Source of the DNA: Pseudomonas sp. MYb185
GTDB taxonomy: Bacteria > Pseudomonadota > Gammaproteobacteria > Pseudomonadales > Pseudomonadaceae
Length of the DNA stretch: 63,187 nucleotides
Direction: 5' to 3'
Assembly (NCBI RefSeq): GCF_002979975.1
Contig: NZ_PCQD01000014.1
Span: 1-63,187, forward strand
Shown: positions 1 to 7,277 of the stretch, in pieces
Numbering within the stretch: position 1 is the first letter of the stretch
Layout: every line of letters starts with the position of its first letter
Translations under genes and position numbers: made by a program
Notes under the pieces: model-generated
Seen by the model: the letters and a program-made list of their open reading frames with translations, nothing else
Database searches by the model: none
Told to the model about the DNA's origin: nothing

Positions 1-309
1 CGACAGACCCGCAGCGGCACCCATAGCATGTCGTCGCGCAGGGGCGCGACAACCCGAAAAGCGCGCCCTCGAGCATTAATGCCACAACTGCGCTGGTATC
101 ACGGGGTGTAGCGCCCCTGCGCTACGCCGACAGACCCGCAGCGGCACCCATAGCATGTCGTCGCGCAGGGGCGCGACAACCCGAAAAGCGCGCCCTCGAG
201 CATTGATGCTACAACTGCGCTGGGATCACGGGGTGTAGCGCCCCTGCGCTACGCCTGCAGACCCGCAGCGGCAGCGGCAGCATGTCGTCGCGCAGGGGCG
301 CGACAACCC
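1..309. repeat. Tandem array of a 127-bp palindromic unit (REPIN-like)
   Basis: Two nearly identical units start at 1 and 128 and a third, truncated one starts at 255 and stops near 309, just before the DAHP synthase stop codon. Each full unit carries two hairpins: GTCGCGC-AGGG-GCGCGAC (33-50 in the first copy) and GTAGCG-CCCCTG-CGCTAC (108-125). The second is close to the inverse complement of the first, so a unit resembles a pair of REP sequences in opposite orientation. Copies one and two differ at only a few bases, indicating recent duplication. The array may begin before the window. No reading frame of interest is present. Confidence 0.85.
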
Positions 310-328
310 ATCATCCTCGCCCCCTCCG

Positions 329-1423
329 TCATCCCCGGCGCAGACGCTCTGCGGCACCGCGCAACAGTTGCTCGGTCCCCGTCCAACCCAGGCAGCCATC
401 GGTGATCGACACGCCGTACCGCAACTCACCGGACAGCGGCTGGTTGCCGTCGAACAGGTGGCTTTCCAGCATGACCGCGCGCAGGCTCGCGTCGCCGGCC
501 AGGCGCTGAGCGATCACGTCATGCAGCACCTCCGGCTGGCGTAGCGGGTTCTTGCCGCTGTTGGCATGGCTGCAGTCGACCATGATCCGCGGCTCCACTC
601 CGGCTTGTTGCAATGCCGCACGCGCCGCCGCGACGCTGGCGGCGTCGTGGTTCGGGCCCTGATTGCCGCCACGCAGCACCAGATGGCTATCCGGATTGCC
701 TGCGGTCTCCACCAGCGCCGGACGACCCAGGTCATCCACACCGAAATGCTGATGGGCATGGGCCGCAGAGCGCATCGCATCGACGGCGATGCCCATGCTG
801 CCATCGGTACCGTTCTTGAATCCGACCGCCATGTCCAGCCCGCTGACCAGCTCGCGATGAACCTGCGACTCACTGGTCCGCGCACCGATCGCCGCCCAGC
901 CGAGCAGGTCATCCACATAGCCCGCCACCAGCGGCTGCAGCAGTTCACTGGCCAGCGGCAGGCCCAGCTCCAGCATCTGCAGCATCAGCCGGCGGGACAG
1001 CTCCAGGCCACCGGCCATATCACCACTGCCATCCAGCCGGGGATCATAGACCAGGCCCTTCCAGCCAATGGTGGTGCGCGGCTTCTCGATGTAGGCACGC
1101 ATCACCAGCAGCATCTGGTCCTCGACCTGCGGGGCGAGATCGGCCAGGCGCCGGGCGTACTCCAGTACCGCCTCGGGATCATGGATGGAACAGGGTCCGA
1201 CCACCACCAGCAGGCGCGGGTCATCACCATTGAGGATGTCGCGGATGGACTGACGCTGGGCCTGGACCCGTTCCGCCAGGGCGCGGTGCAGCGGCAGATG
1301 CTGGCGCAGTTCGGCGGGGGTCGGCAGCGGCCGGGTGTGACGACGGGTATTGCTGGCGAGGCTCTGCTCAGGCTCGATGCTGTGCAGAACGGCGATATTC
1401 ATGGCGGAAACGGAAGAATTCAT
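329..1423 (-). CDS. 3-deoxy-7-phosphoheptulonate (DAHP) synthase, class I
   Basis: Condenses phosphoenolpyruvate with erythrose 4-phosphate, the first step of the cytosolic shikimate pathway. The 364-residue length and motifs are those of AroF/AroG/AroH-type enzymes: GPCSIHDP (PEP site), KPRTTIGWKGL, GARTSESQVHRE, KNGTDG, the metal/substrate motif DCSHANSGK and SITDGCLGW near the end. The start is supported by GAGGA at 1432-1436. Which aromatic amino acid inhibits it allosterically cannot be judged by eye. Two aromatic-rich leader peptides precede it on the same strand, so expression is probably controlled by attenuation. The gene ends 20 bp from a palindromic repeat array. Confidence 0.96.
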   Translation of the reverse strand: MNSSVSAMNIAVLHSIEPEQSLASNTRRHTRPLPTPAELRQHLPLHRALAERVQAQRQSIRDILNGDDPRLLVVVGPCSIHDPEAVLEYARRLADLAPQVEDQMLLVMRAYIEKPRTTIGWKGLVYDPRLDGSGDMAGGLELSRRLMLQMLELGLPLASELLQPLVAGYVDDLLGWAAIGARTSESQVHRELVSGLDMAVGFKNGTDGSMGIAVDAMRSAAHAHQHFGVDDLGRPALVETAGNPDSHLVLRGGNQGPNHDAASVAAARAALQQAGVEPRIMVDCSHANSGKNPLRQPEVLHDVIAQRLAGDASLRAVMLESHLFDGNQPLSGELRYGVSITDGCLGWTGTEQLLRGAAERLRRG

Positions 1424-1437
1424 CAGTGCTGTCCTCA

Positions 1438-1461
1438 GCCGCGCGGTTCACTCCGCGCAGC
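1438..1461 (-). promoter_or_regulatory. Hairpin between leader peptide 2 and the DAHP synthase RBS
   Basis: On the minus strand GCTGCGCGG (1461-1453), loop AGTGAA and CCGCGCGGC (1446-1438) form a 9-bp stem with one G-U pair. It starts 3 nt after the leader-2 stop codon and ends against the GAGGA ribosome binding site (1436-1432). There is no T-run, so it is not an ordinary terminator. It could affect ribosome access or translational coupling. Confidence 0.5.
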
Positions 1462-1464
1462 GTT

Positions 1465-1560
1465 CTATCGTGTTAGTCGATGTAATGTCTGGTTGTCATG
1501 GGTACGACCGCTAAATCGCCAGCTGCAGTAACGGTAGGAGTAGGTGAAGTAAGTGCTCAT
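1465..1560 (-). CDS. Leader peptide 2, aromatic-rich, upstream of DAHP synthase
   Basis: A 31-codon ORF starts with ATG at 1560, seven bases after AGAGGA (1573-1568), and ends in TAG at 1465-1467. It begins MSTYFTYSYRYCSWRF, so seven of the first sixteen residues are Tyr, Phe or Trp; the rest is polar and unremarkable. The aromatic bias, proper ribosome binding site and position 41 bp upstream of a DAHP synthase fit a regulatory leader whose translation senses charged aromatic tRNAs. It lies downstream of an intrinsic terminator and of a second, independent leader. Calling it regulatory is inference; the ORF and its composition are seen directly. Confidence 0.75.
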   Translation of the reverse strand: MSTYFTYSYRYCSWRFSGRTHDNQTLHRLTR

Positions 1561-1598
1561 GTCTGAATCCTCTATGTGTATCTGGCCGTTATCGGCCC

Positions 1599-1635
1599 AA
1601 AAAACAAAACCCCCGGTCGGAAGGCCGACCGGGGG
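1599..1635 (-). terminator. Intrinsic terminator / attenuator between the two leader peptides
   Basis: CCCCCGGTCGG (1610-1620) and CCGACCGGGGG (1625-1635) form a perfect 11-bp stem with a 4-nt loop. Read on the minus strand the stem is followed by TTTTGTTTTTT (1609-1599), a textbook rho-independent terminator. It sits between leader 1 and leader 2 with no complete gene ahead of it, which is the arrangement of an attenuator rather than a gene-end terminator. Confidence 0.88.
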
Positions 1636-1653
1636 TTTCTGAATACTGCGGTG

Positions 1654-1678
1654 GGCGGCCCGTTTCTATTGGGCCGCC
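1654..1678 (-). promoter_or_regulatory. Pause / alternative hairpin of the attenuator
   Basis: GGCGGCCC (1654-1661) pairs perfectly with GGGCCGCC (1671-1678) across a 9-nt loop, starting 9 nt after the leader-1 stop. On the minus strand the GGGCCG part can alternatively pair with CGGCCT in the loop and 5' arm of the downstream terminator, allowing a competing structure as in classical amino-acid attenuators. The alternative pairing was worked out by hand, without an energy calculation. Confidence 0.6.
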
Positions 1679-1687
1679 TGATAGGGA

Positions 1688-1816
1688 TCAGGTCAGCCCG
1701 TGGCTAAACCAATACCCATAAAAATAAGCGGAAACACCCGTATCCACAGCACAGGCAGCAGCCGCCACGGCACTCGCCGGGATGCTCTGATGCTGAATGG
1801 ATGTGATCTGTGACAT
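1688..1816 (-). CDS. Leader peptide 1 with a Tyr/Phe/Trp cluster
   Basis: A 42-codon ORF starts at ATG 1816, six bases after GGAG, and ends in TGA at 1688-1690. Residues 29-40 read SAYFYGYWFSHG, with six aromatic residues among seven consecutive positions (31-37). The cluster lies close to the stop codon and is followed by a hairpin (1654-1678) and a strong intrinsic terminator (1599-1635). This is the layout of a transcription-attenuation leader responding to aromatic aminoacyl-tRNA. It is too short to be found by ordinary gene calling. The ORF is certain; the function is inferred from composition and position. Confidence 0.8.
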   Translation of the reverse strand: MSQITSIQHQSIPASAVAAAACAVDTGVSAYFYGYWFSHGLT

Positions 1817-1840
1817 GGGTTGCTCCGTTGACTGACAGTT

Positions 1841-1869
1841 AACTTACTGCATTAGCCGAGTCTGTTCAA
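1841..1869 (-). promoter_or_regulatory. Candidate sigma70 promoter for the leader / DAHP synthase transcript
   Basis: On the minus strand TTGAAC (1869-1864) is followed after 17 bp by TAAGTT (1846-1841). The -35 is good and the -10 weak (3 of 6). The start would fall near 1834, about 18 nt before leader peptide 1. It is the only well-spaced pair I see upstream of the leader. Confidence 0.35.
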
Positions 1870-1968
1870 CTATCTGCGTCAAAGCATGGCAGCTGGCGAT
1901 GACGATAACGTGACATCCGCCGCATATAAGGCTCCGGTCGTCTGTCTGGTGCATGTGGAGCAAAGCCT

Positions 1969-1990
1969 CTGTCGCCAAGGATGGCGACAG
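1969..1990. repeat. Extragenic hairpin downstream of qmcA
   Basis: CTGTCGCCA (1969-1977), loop AGGA and TGGCGACAG (1982-1990) form a perfect 9-bp stem. It lies about 80 bp past the qmcA stop codon on the minus strand. No T-run follows on either strand, so it may be an RNA-stabilising or REP-type hairpin or an imperfect terminator. Confidence 0.5.
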
Positions 1991-2070
1991 GGAGCCTACA
2001 TGGACGTATTCACGGCGTCTTTGCGGGCATGCAGCGGATAGACGATCCCAACTCGTAACACATCGACAAC

Positions 2071-2991
2071 CTATTGCTTCACCGTATCCAGGGTCTTGGT
2101 GATCGCCGCTACCGCCCCGCCGATATTGCTCAGCTCCGCCGGCAGGATCATGGTGTTGTTGGTCTTGGCCAGCTTGCCGAACTCGGTGACATACTGTTCG
2201 GCCACCCGCAGCGCCACCGCATCCTTGCCGCCCTGGGTATTGATCGCTTCGGCCACCAGACGCAGACCTTCAGCGGTAGCCTGGGCCACCAGCTCGATCT
2301 GCCGCGCCTTGCCCTCGGCCTCGTTGATCTGACGCAGTTTGTCGGCTTCGGACAGGTTGATGGTTTCCTGCTTGATACCCTCGGAGACGTTGATCTTGGC
2401 CTGCCGCTCACCCTCGGACTGGGCCACCACCGCCCGGCGTTCCCGCTCGGCACGCATCTGTTTCTCCAGTGCATCGAGGATGGTCGCCGGCAGTTCGATA
2501 TCGGCGATCTCATAGCGCATCACCTTGACGCCCCAGGGCCGTGCTGCCTCGTCCAGCGCATCCACCACCTGCACGTTGATGGCGTCACGCTCCTCGAAGG
2601 TCTTGTCCAGATCGATCTTGCCGATCACCGAACGCAAGGTGGTCTGCGCCAGCTGCGTGGCGGCATAGCGGTAGTTGGATATGCCATAGCTGGCAGCCTT
2701 GGGATCCACCACCTGCAGGTAGATGACACCATTGACCACCACCTGGATATTGTCCTTGGTCACACAGGCCTGGCGATCCACATCGATGGCTTCTTCCTTC
2801 ATCGTGTGACGATAGGCAATGCGGTCGACGAAGGGGATCAGCAGGTGAAAGCCGGCCTCCAGGGTCTTGGCATATTTACCCAGCCGCTCGACCACGTAGG
2901 CAGAGCGCTGCGGCACTATCTGCGCAGTCTTGGCCACGGTAATGACGATCAGCACCAGCAGTGCCAGGGCGATAATTGTTGCGGTTTCCAT
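2071..2991 (-). CDS. qmcA: SPFH/Band-7 membrane protein, paraslipin QmcA type
   Basis: The 306-residue protein has an N-terminal membrane segment (about residues 3-20), then a Band-7/SPFH domain (about 20-185, with VPQRSAYVVERLGKY at its start), a charged coiled-coil (about 185-240, alternating E/A/R/Q) and a hydrophobic Gly/Ala-rich tail (about 285-300). This is the paraslipin (slipin-2/QmcA) plan. Such proteins oligomerise in the inner membrane and scaffold membrane domains or proteases. An NfeD-family gene lies 36 bp upstream on the same strand, the usual partner of slipins. GGAGAGG precedes the start. No specific substrate is known to me. Confidence 0.93.
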   Translation of the reverse strand: METATIIALALLVLIVITVAKTAQIVPQRSAYVVERLGKYAKTLEAGFHLLIPFVDRIAYRHTMKEEAIDVDRQACVTKDNIQVVVNGVIYLQVVDPKAASYGISNYRYAATQLAQTTLRSVIGKIDLDKTFEERDAINVQVVDALDEAARPWGVKVMRYEIADIELPATILDALEKQMRAERERRAVVAQSEGERQAKINVSEGIKQETINLSEADKLRQINEAEGKARQIELVAQATAEGLRLVAEAINTQGGKDAVALRVAEQYVTEFGKLAKTNNTMILPAELSNIGGAVAAITKTLDTVKQ

Positions 2992-3027
2992 ACATGCCTC
3001 TCCGTTCGATTGGTTATAGATTCAGAT

Positions 3028-3501
3028 TCAGGAAACGCTGTCGGTACGCCGCGCAGCCACCTTCAATACGATGCCGCTGAAACCGACCACCCAGGCCGTA
3101 TCGCCGGCGCGCAGCGGATCACTGGATTCGGCATCCCACTTGGCGCCATTGAGCTGCACATCGCCGATACCATCGCTGAAATCGGTCAGTACCATCACCC
3201 GCTGGCCAAGCACACCGGCATTGTCCAGATCGTTGTCCGGGCGACCGGCCACCGAGCCCTTGAGCCAGCGCGTGCAATGACGCCGCAGACCGAACAGGGC
3301 AACCAGGCTGATCAGCCCGAAGCACAACAACTGCACCGCCAGGCTGTCGATGATACCGAACAGCGTGAGCAGACCGACGACCAGGGCGCCAATGCCGAAG
3401 AACACGGCGACCAAACCCGGAATGAATAATTCGGATATCAGCAACGCCAACCCCAGCAGCAGCCAGAAGGCGTATCCATTGAGAAAGCTGCCAAGCAACA
3501 T
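3028..3501 (-). CDS. NfeD family protein, partner of the slipin
   Basis: A short NfeD (NfeD1b-like) protein of 157 residues with two to three hydrophobic helices in the first 75 residues, starting MLLGSFLNGYAFWLLLGLAL, followed by a C-terminal OB-fold-like domain (about 90-150) containing LGQRVMVLTDF and the sequence GDTAWVVGFSGIVLKV. I start it at ATG 3501, preceded by AGGGA; an in-frame ATG at 3537 adds a polar stretch lacking a ribosome binding site. The gene overlaps nothing and probably forms an operon with the downstream qmcA. It lacks the large N-terminal protease domain of NfeD1a proteins. Confidence 0.88.
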   Translation of the reverse strand: MLLGSFLNGYAFWLLLGLALLISELFIPGLVAVFFGIGALVVGLLTLFGIIDSLAVQLLCFGLISLVALFGLRRHCTRWLKGSVAGRPDNDLDNAGVLGQRVMVLTDFSDGIGDVQLNGAKWDAESSDPLRAGDTAWVVGFSGIVLKVAARRTDSVS

Positions 3502-3643
3502 GGACTTTTCATCCCTAGACGCCCCACTCGGGGCCACGCGGCCAGACTAGCAGATTGGCCGCCCAGCTGTTGGAAAAATGGCCTGAATGTGTGAACCCGG
3601 CAACGACCCGGAGCCTGCCTATGGATCCCCTCGTCAACCGATC

Positions 3644-4510
3644 CTAGGCAATGGTGATGGTCGGTACCGGCTGCGTGATCTGGGCGGTGGCGGACAATCT
3701 CGCGGCGATCCTGCGCGCGATCCCCCTATAGGTCTGGGCCAGAGCGCCCTGCGGATCGGCCACGAGAATGGGACAGCCGTCATCAGCACCGATGCGGATG
3801 CGGATATCCAGGGGCAACTCACCAAGCATTTCACTGCCGTACTGCTCGGCCATACGCAGCGCGCCCCCTGCCCCGAAGATGTGTTCCTCATGACCGCACT
3901 GGCTGCACAGATGGGTGCTCATGTTCTCGATGATGCCCAACACCGGAATGTTGACCTTCTGGAACATCTTCAGGCCCTTGCGGGCATCGAGCAGGGCAAT
4001 GTCCTGTGGGGTGGTGACAATCACCGCGCCGGAAACCGGCATGCGCTGCGCCATGGTCAGGTGGATATCACCGGTCCCCGGTGGCATATCGATGATCAGG
4101 TAATCCAGTTGCTGCCAGTCCGTCTCGTTCAGCAATCGTGCCAGCGCCTGGGTGATCATCGGGCCGCGCCAGATAACCGGGGATTCCTCATCGACCAGAA
4201 ATCCGATGGACATGGTTTGTATACCGTATCCCACCAGCGGTTGCATGCGACCTTCAACCACCTGCGGCAAGCCGGTCAACCCCAGCATTCTTGGCTGGCT
4301 GGGGCCGTACAGGTCGGCATCGAGAATGCCGACCCTGGCGCCCTCTGCGGCAAAAGCCAGGGCCAGATTGGTGGTGGTAGTCGATTTGCCGACTCCGCCC
4401 TTGCCCGAAGCCACGGCAATAAGATGTTTTACTCCGGGTATTGATTGGGGGACCCTCTCGACCGCTGGGCTTGATGGGGTCGTTGTCATTGCGGCTTGTG
4501 CTTGAAACAT
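3644..4510 (-). CDS. Mrp/ApbC-type Fe-S cluster carrier ATPase (no DUF59 domain)
   Basis: P-loop ATPase of the Mrp/NBP35 family: the deviant Walker A motif SGKGGVGKST lies near residue 35, LDADLYGPSQPRMLG follows, and the CxxC motif HLCSQCGHEEH that holds a bridging [4Fe-4S] cluster is in the last third. Family members transfer Fe-S clusters to apo-proteins in the cytosol. The ORF allows a start at 4552, but ATG 4510 has AGGAG six bases upstream and is preferred (288 aa). The N-terminal DUF59/MIP18 domain of housekeeping Mrp is absent. It is the last gene of an operon rich in Fe-S proteins, which suggests a dedicated role in supplying them. A DUF971 protein is encoded in the same run. Confidence 0.9.
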   Translation of the reverse strand: MFQAQAAMTTTPSSPAVERVPQSIPGVKHLIAVASGKGGVGKSTTTTNLALAFAAEGARVGILDADLYGPSQPRMLGLTGLPQVVEGRMQPLVGYGIQTMSIGFLVDEESPVIWRGPMITQALARLLNETDWQQLDYLIIDMPPGTGDIHLTMAQRMPVSGAVIVTTPQDIALLDARKGLKMFQKVNIPVLGIIENMSTHLCSQCGHEEHIFGAGGALRMAEQYGSEMLGELPLDIRIRIGADDGCPILVADPQGALAQTYRGIARRIAARLSATAQITQPVPTITIA

Positions 4511-4548
4511 GCTGTACTCCTGGCCCGGCGGTCGTGGCCGGGCGGCTG

Positions 4549-5325
4549 TCACTTTTCGACAAAGGCCCGTTCGATCACGTAATCGCCCGGCTCTCCCTGC
4601 TGCGCCGAGGCGCAGAACCCCATGCCATCGAGCATCCTGGTCAGCTCCTCCAGCATGGCCGGGCTACCGCACATCATCACCCGGTCAGTCGTGCTGTTGA
4701 TTGCGGGCAAGCCCAGATCGCTGGTCAGCTTGCCGGTCTCCAGCAATGTGGTGATGCGGCCCTGGTTGCGAAACGGCTCGCGGGTGACGGTGGGATAGTA
4801 GATGAGCTTTTCACGCACCTCTTCGCCGAGGAATTCATGCTCCGGCAGCTCCCGGGTCAGATAGTCGTGATAGGCCAGTTCACTGACCTGACGCACGCCG
4901 TGCACCAGTACCACCTTCTCGAACCGCTCATAGACCTCCGGATCGCGGATGATGCTCATGAACGGGGCCAGCCCGGTGCCGGTGCCGAACAGGAACAGGT
5001 GCTTGCCGGGGCGCAGATCATGAATCACCAGGGTGCCTACCGGCTTGCGGCTGATCATCAACGAGTCGCCCGCTTTCAGATGCTGCAGCCGGGAAGTCAG
5101 CGGCCCGTCCGGCACCTTGATGCTGAGAAACTCCAGATACTCGTCATGGTTGGCGCTGACGATGCTGTAGGCGCGCATCAGCGGCTTGCCGTCGATTGGC
5201 AGGCCGATCATGACGAAATGCCCGTTCTCGAAACGCAGGCTCTGGTCGCGTGTGGTCTTGAAGCTGAACAGCGTATCGTTCCAGTGATGGACACTCAGAA
5301 CACTTTCCGTACCTATTGCTGCCAT
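4549..5325 (-). CDS. fpr: Ferredoxin-NADP+ reductase
   Basis: FAD-dependent reductase passing electrons between NADPH and ferredoxin or flavodoxin. The 258-residue length and features are those of the bacterial Fpr subclass: the FAD motif RAYSIVSA near residue 50, the NADP-binding stretch LFGTGTGLAPFMSIIRDPE near 110, VHGVR, and the C-terminal sequence YVIERAFVEK. ATG 5325 follows GGAGGA; an earlier in-frame ATG at 5340 lacks a site. It lies between yeiH-like and Mrp-like genes with spacings of 28 and 38 bp, so it probably supplies electrons to the ferredoxins encoded further upstream in the same operon. Confidence 0.95.
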   Translation of the reverse strand: MAAIGTESVLSVHHWNDTLFSFKTTRDQSLRFENGHFVMIGLPIDGKPLMRAYSIVSANHDEYLEFLSIKVPDGPLTSRLQHLKAGDSLMISRKPVGTLVIHDLRPGKHLFLFGTGTGLAPFMSIIRDPEVYERFEKVVLVHGVRQVSELAYHDYLTRELPEHEFLGEEVREKLIYYPTVTREPFRNQGRITTLLETGKLTSDLGLPAINSTTDRVMMCGSPAMLEELTRMLDGMGFCASAQQGEPGDYVIERAFVEK

Positions 5326-5353
5326 GGGGGCATCCTCCAACGATTGCAGAAAA

Positions 5354-6361
5354 TCAACTCGTAAACAGCGCCAGCGAACCGATGGCGAACACCATCAGCA
5401 GCAGGCTCGTAATCAGTAGCAGGGCTATTGGCTGCCAACCCTGCGCCAGCAAGGCGCCCAGACTGGTGCGCATGCCCAGCGCCGCCATGGTGACCAGCAG
5501 GCAGGCGGTGGAAATCGACACCAGCATGTTTTGCAGCGGGGAAGGCAGCCAACCGAGACTGTTCAGACAGAACAGCGCCAGAAAACCCAGCAGAAACCAG
5601 GGGAATTCCGTTTCGCCGGCCCGCCCCCGGCGCAGCAGCAAGCCGAGCAGGAGTACCAGTGGCGCCAGCAGGGCCACGCGCAGCAGCTTGGTCAGGGTGG
5701 CGATGTCACCGGCGGAATCGGAAATCAGATATCCGGCGCCCGCCGCCTGGGCCACATCGTGAATGGCGGTACCGAGCAGCAGACCTGCCTGCACATCGGT
5801 ATACCCCAGGGCGGAGAGCAGCGGCGGGTAGACCAGCATGGACAGGGTTCCCAGCACCGTTACCCCGACGACCACAGCCAACAGCCGGCGCTCCTCCAGC
5901 CGGCCAGCCGGGAGCACCGCGGCTACCGCGATAGCCGCAGATACACCGCAAATGGCAACGGCGACACCCGCCACCAGGCTTTGCATGGTAGGCAGACCCA
6001 GCCAGCGGCCCAGCCCCAGGGCCACGCCGATGGTCAGGGGTACGCAGGTCAGTACCACCAGCAACGGCAGGCTCCCTACCACCAGCAACTGCTCCACGCC
6101 CATGCGTGCGCCCAGCAATGCCACGCCGATGCGTAGAATCTGGCGGCTGCAGAAGTTGATCCCTGGCTGGACGCGCTCATCGCCAGCCTGGCTGGCAAAA
6201 CCAAAGCCGAGCAGCAGCACCAGCAACAGAGCCGGGGTCAGGTAATGCTCCGCCAGGAAGCTGCCCGCCAGGGCCAGCACCACGCAGAGTGCGACACCGG
6301 GATACAGGCGCCGCACCGCCATCCACCACAGCCACTCCCGGGGTTGGGCGCGCTCGCTCAT
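5354..6361 (-). CDS. YeiH/UPF0324 family putative sulfate exporter
   Basis: A 335-residue polytopic inner-membrane protein with about ten hydrophobic helices; the motifs GFGFASQAGDERVQPGINFCSRQILRIGVALLG and ICGVSAAIAVAAVLPA are typical of the YeiH family. Members have been proposed to export sulfate or sulfite released during sulfonate breakdown, a role suggested by genome context more than by biochemistry. Here the gene overlaps the DUF971 gene by four bases and follows an AprAB-like / sulfonate-type ABC transporter operon, which agrees with an anion-export role. Confidence 0.85.
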   Translation of the reverse strand: MSERAQPREWLWWMAVRRLYPGVALCVVLALAGSFLAEHYLTPALLLVLLLGFGFASQAGDERVQPGINFCSRQILRIGVALLGARMGVEQLLVVGSLPLLVVLTCVPLTIGVALGLGRWLGLPTMQSLVAGVAVAICGVSAAIAVAAVLPAGRLEERRLLAVVVGVTVLGTLSMLVYPPLLSALGYTDVQAGLLLGTAIHDVAQAAGAGYLISDSAGDIATLTKLLRVALLAPLVLLLGLLLRRGRAGETEFPWFLLGFLALFCLNSLGWLPSPLQNMLVSISTACLLVTMAALGMRTSLGALLAQGWQPIALLLITSLLLMVFAIGSLALFTS

Positions 6362-6690
6362 GCCGCTTGCTCGCCGGGGCTGGTGGTCAGGCCGGCCAGT
6401 TCGCGCAGGTAGGCCCAGGGGTAGAGCCCGCGATAGTGGCCATCGGAAAAGTGGAACTGCAGACCACTGATGCCCGATACCTCAAGCCGGTCAATAGCGA
6501 CCTCGGCGTCGATCAGCGTCAGGGTGCCAACCTGCCGGTCCCGGACGCAGGATGCACAGGCGCAGGACTTGCGCAGCGCCAGACAACTGAAGGTGCTGAG
6601 CTGGCCGTCCGACCAGCGTATTTCCAGCTGCTTTTTCGCCTTTCTCAGGCGTACTTCCCGGGGTGCCTCGACAACGATCTGAATGGACAT
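6358..6690 (-). CDS. DUF971 (GBBH-like N-terminal) domain protein
   Basis: A 110-residue stand-alone DUF971 protein. The family signature is present: WSDGQLSTFSCLALRKSCACASC with a metal-binding C-x-C-x2-C pattern near residue 45, and YRGLYPWAYLREL near the C-terminus. The domain is best known at the N-terminus of gamma-butyrobetaine hydroxylase and, fused to a Mrp ATPase, in the plastid Fe-S carrier HCF101. A Mrp-type ATPase is encoded at the end of this operon, so this may be a split version of that pairing. It overlaps the YeiH gene by four bases and an SD-like AAGGAG precedes ATG 6690. Confidence 0.85.
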   Translation of the reverse strand: MSIQIVVEAPREVRLRKAKKQLEIRWSDGQLSTFSCLALRKSCACASCVRDRQVGTLTLIDAEVAIDRLEVSGISGLQFHFSDGHYRGLYPWAYLRELAGLTTSPGEQAA

Positions 6691-6701
6691 GGTTCTACTC
6701 C

Positions 6702-6869
6702 TTAACTATTCGGGCCGGTACGAGCCGGGATCAGCAGCACTGGCGCCTCGGCGAGCCTGATAAACCGGTCTTCCAGCAGCACGGGACGAGCGCTGTCGCT
6801 GGCGGCGCCGACAATCAGCAGGGCGACCAGCATCTGTTTCAAGCCACTCGTCATGACAAGTTGGCGCAT
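6702..6869 (-). CDS. Small ORF, possible universal-stress-protein C-terminal remnant
   Basis: A 55-codon frame starts at ATG 6869 (alternative ATG 6854), directly after the fdxA stop codon and in the same frame, and ends at TAA 6702-6704, 12 bp before the DUF971 gene. The segment ALLIVGAASDSARPVLLEDR followed by LAEAPVLLIPAR resembles the C-terminal strand-helix-strand of UspA-like proteins (VGS...GSVAEKVLR.APCPVLVV). No good ribosome binding site is visible. It may be a translated micro-ORF, a coupled extension of the operon or a decayed usp gene. I cannot distinguish these. Confidence 0.35.
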   Translation of the reverse strand: MRQLVMTSGLKQMLVALLIVGAASDSARPVLLEDRFIRLAEAPVLLIPARTGPNS

Positions 6870-6872
6870 GGG

Positions 6873-7196
6873 TCAGCGCTCGAGGAACTGCAGCTTGCCG
6901 CCCTGATCGACCCAGTCATCTGCGCCGTGCATGGGCGCGCTGGTCTGGCTGATGACCGGCCAGAGCTCGGCCAGCTCGGCGTTCAGCTCGATGAAATGCG
7001 CCTGCGCTGGGGGTATCTCCTTGTCGGCGAATATCGCGTCAGCAGGACATTCCGGAACGCACAGACTGCAATCGATGCAGGTCTGCGGATTGATCACCAG
7101 GAAGTTCGGGCCTTCATGGAAGCAATCCGCCGGACAGACTTCCACGCAGTCGGTGTACTTGCAGCGGATACAGTTTTCGGTAACGACACAGGTCAT
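6873..7196 (-). CDS. fdxA: Seven-iron ferredoxin
   Basis: A 107-residue ferredoxin starting [20 protein letters not shown], the hallmark of FdxA proteins with one [3Fe-4S] and one [4Fe-4S] cluster. The second motif is [12 protein letters not shown]. The C-terminal third is an acidic helix ending in [16 protein letters not shown] 7196 is preceded by GAGGA; the upstream in-frame ATG at 7226 is unsupported. It is a soluble one-electron carrier, here placed between a HEAT-repeat gene and DUF971/yeiH/fpr, so Fpr is a likely electron donor and the AprAB-like pair a likely acceptor. Confidence 0.95.
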   Translation of the reverse strand: MTCVVTENCIRCKYTDCVEVCPADCFHEGPNFLVINPQTCIDCSLCVPECPADAIFADKEIPPAQAHFIELNAELAELWPVISQTSAPMHGADDWVDQGGKLQFLER

Positions 7197-7277
7197 GGCG
7201 AAATCCTCATTACGTATGCTTTTCAACCTGCTGACCCGGCCAGCCCGTCACGCGGCTGGCCGGGTCAACCGCCCGGC

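Noticed and set aside
1..309. CRISPR array
   Set aside because: Units are 127 bp, contiguous and near-identical throughout, with no variable spacers or short repeats.
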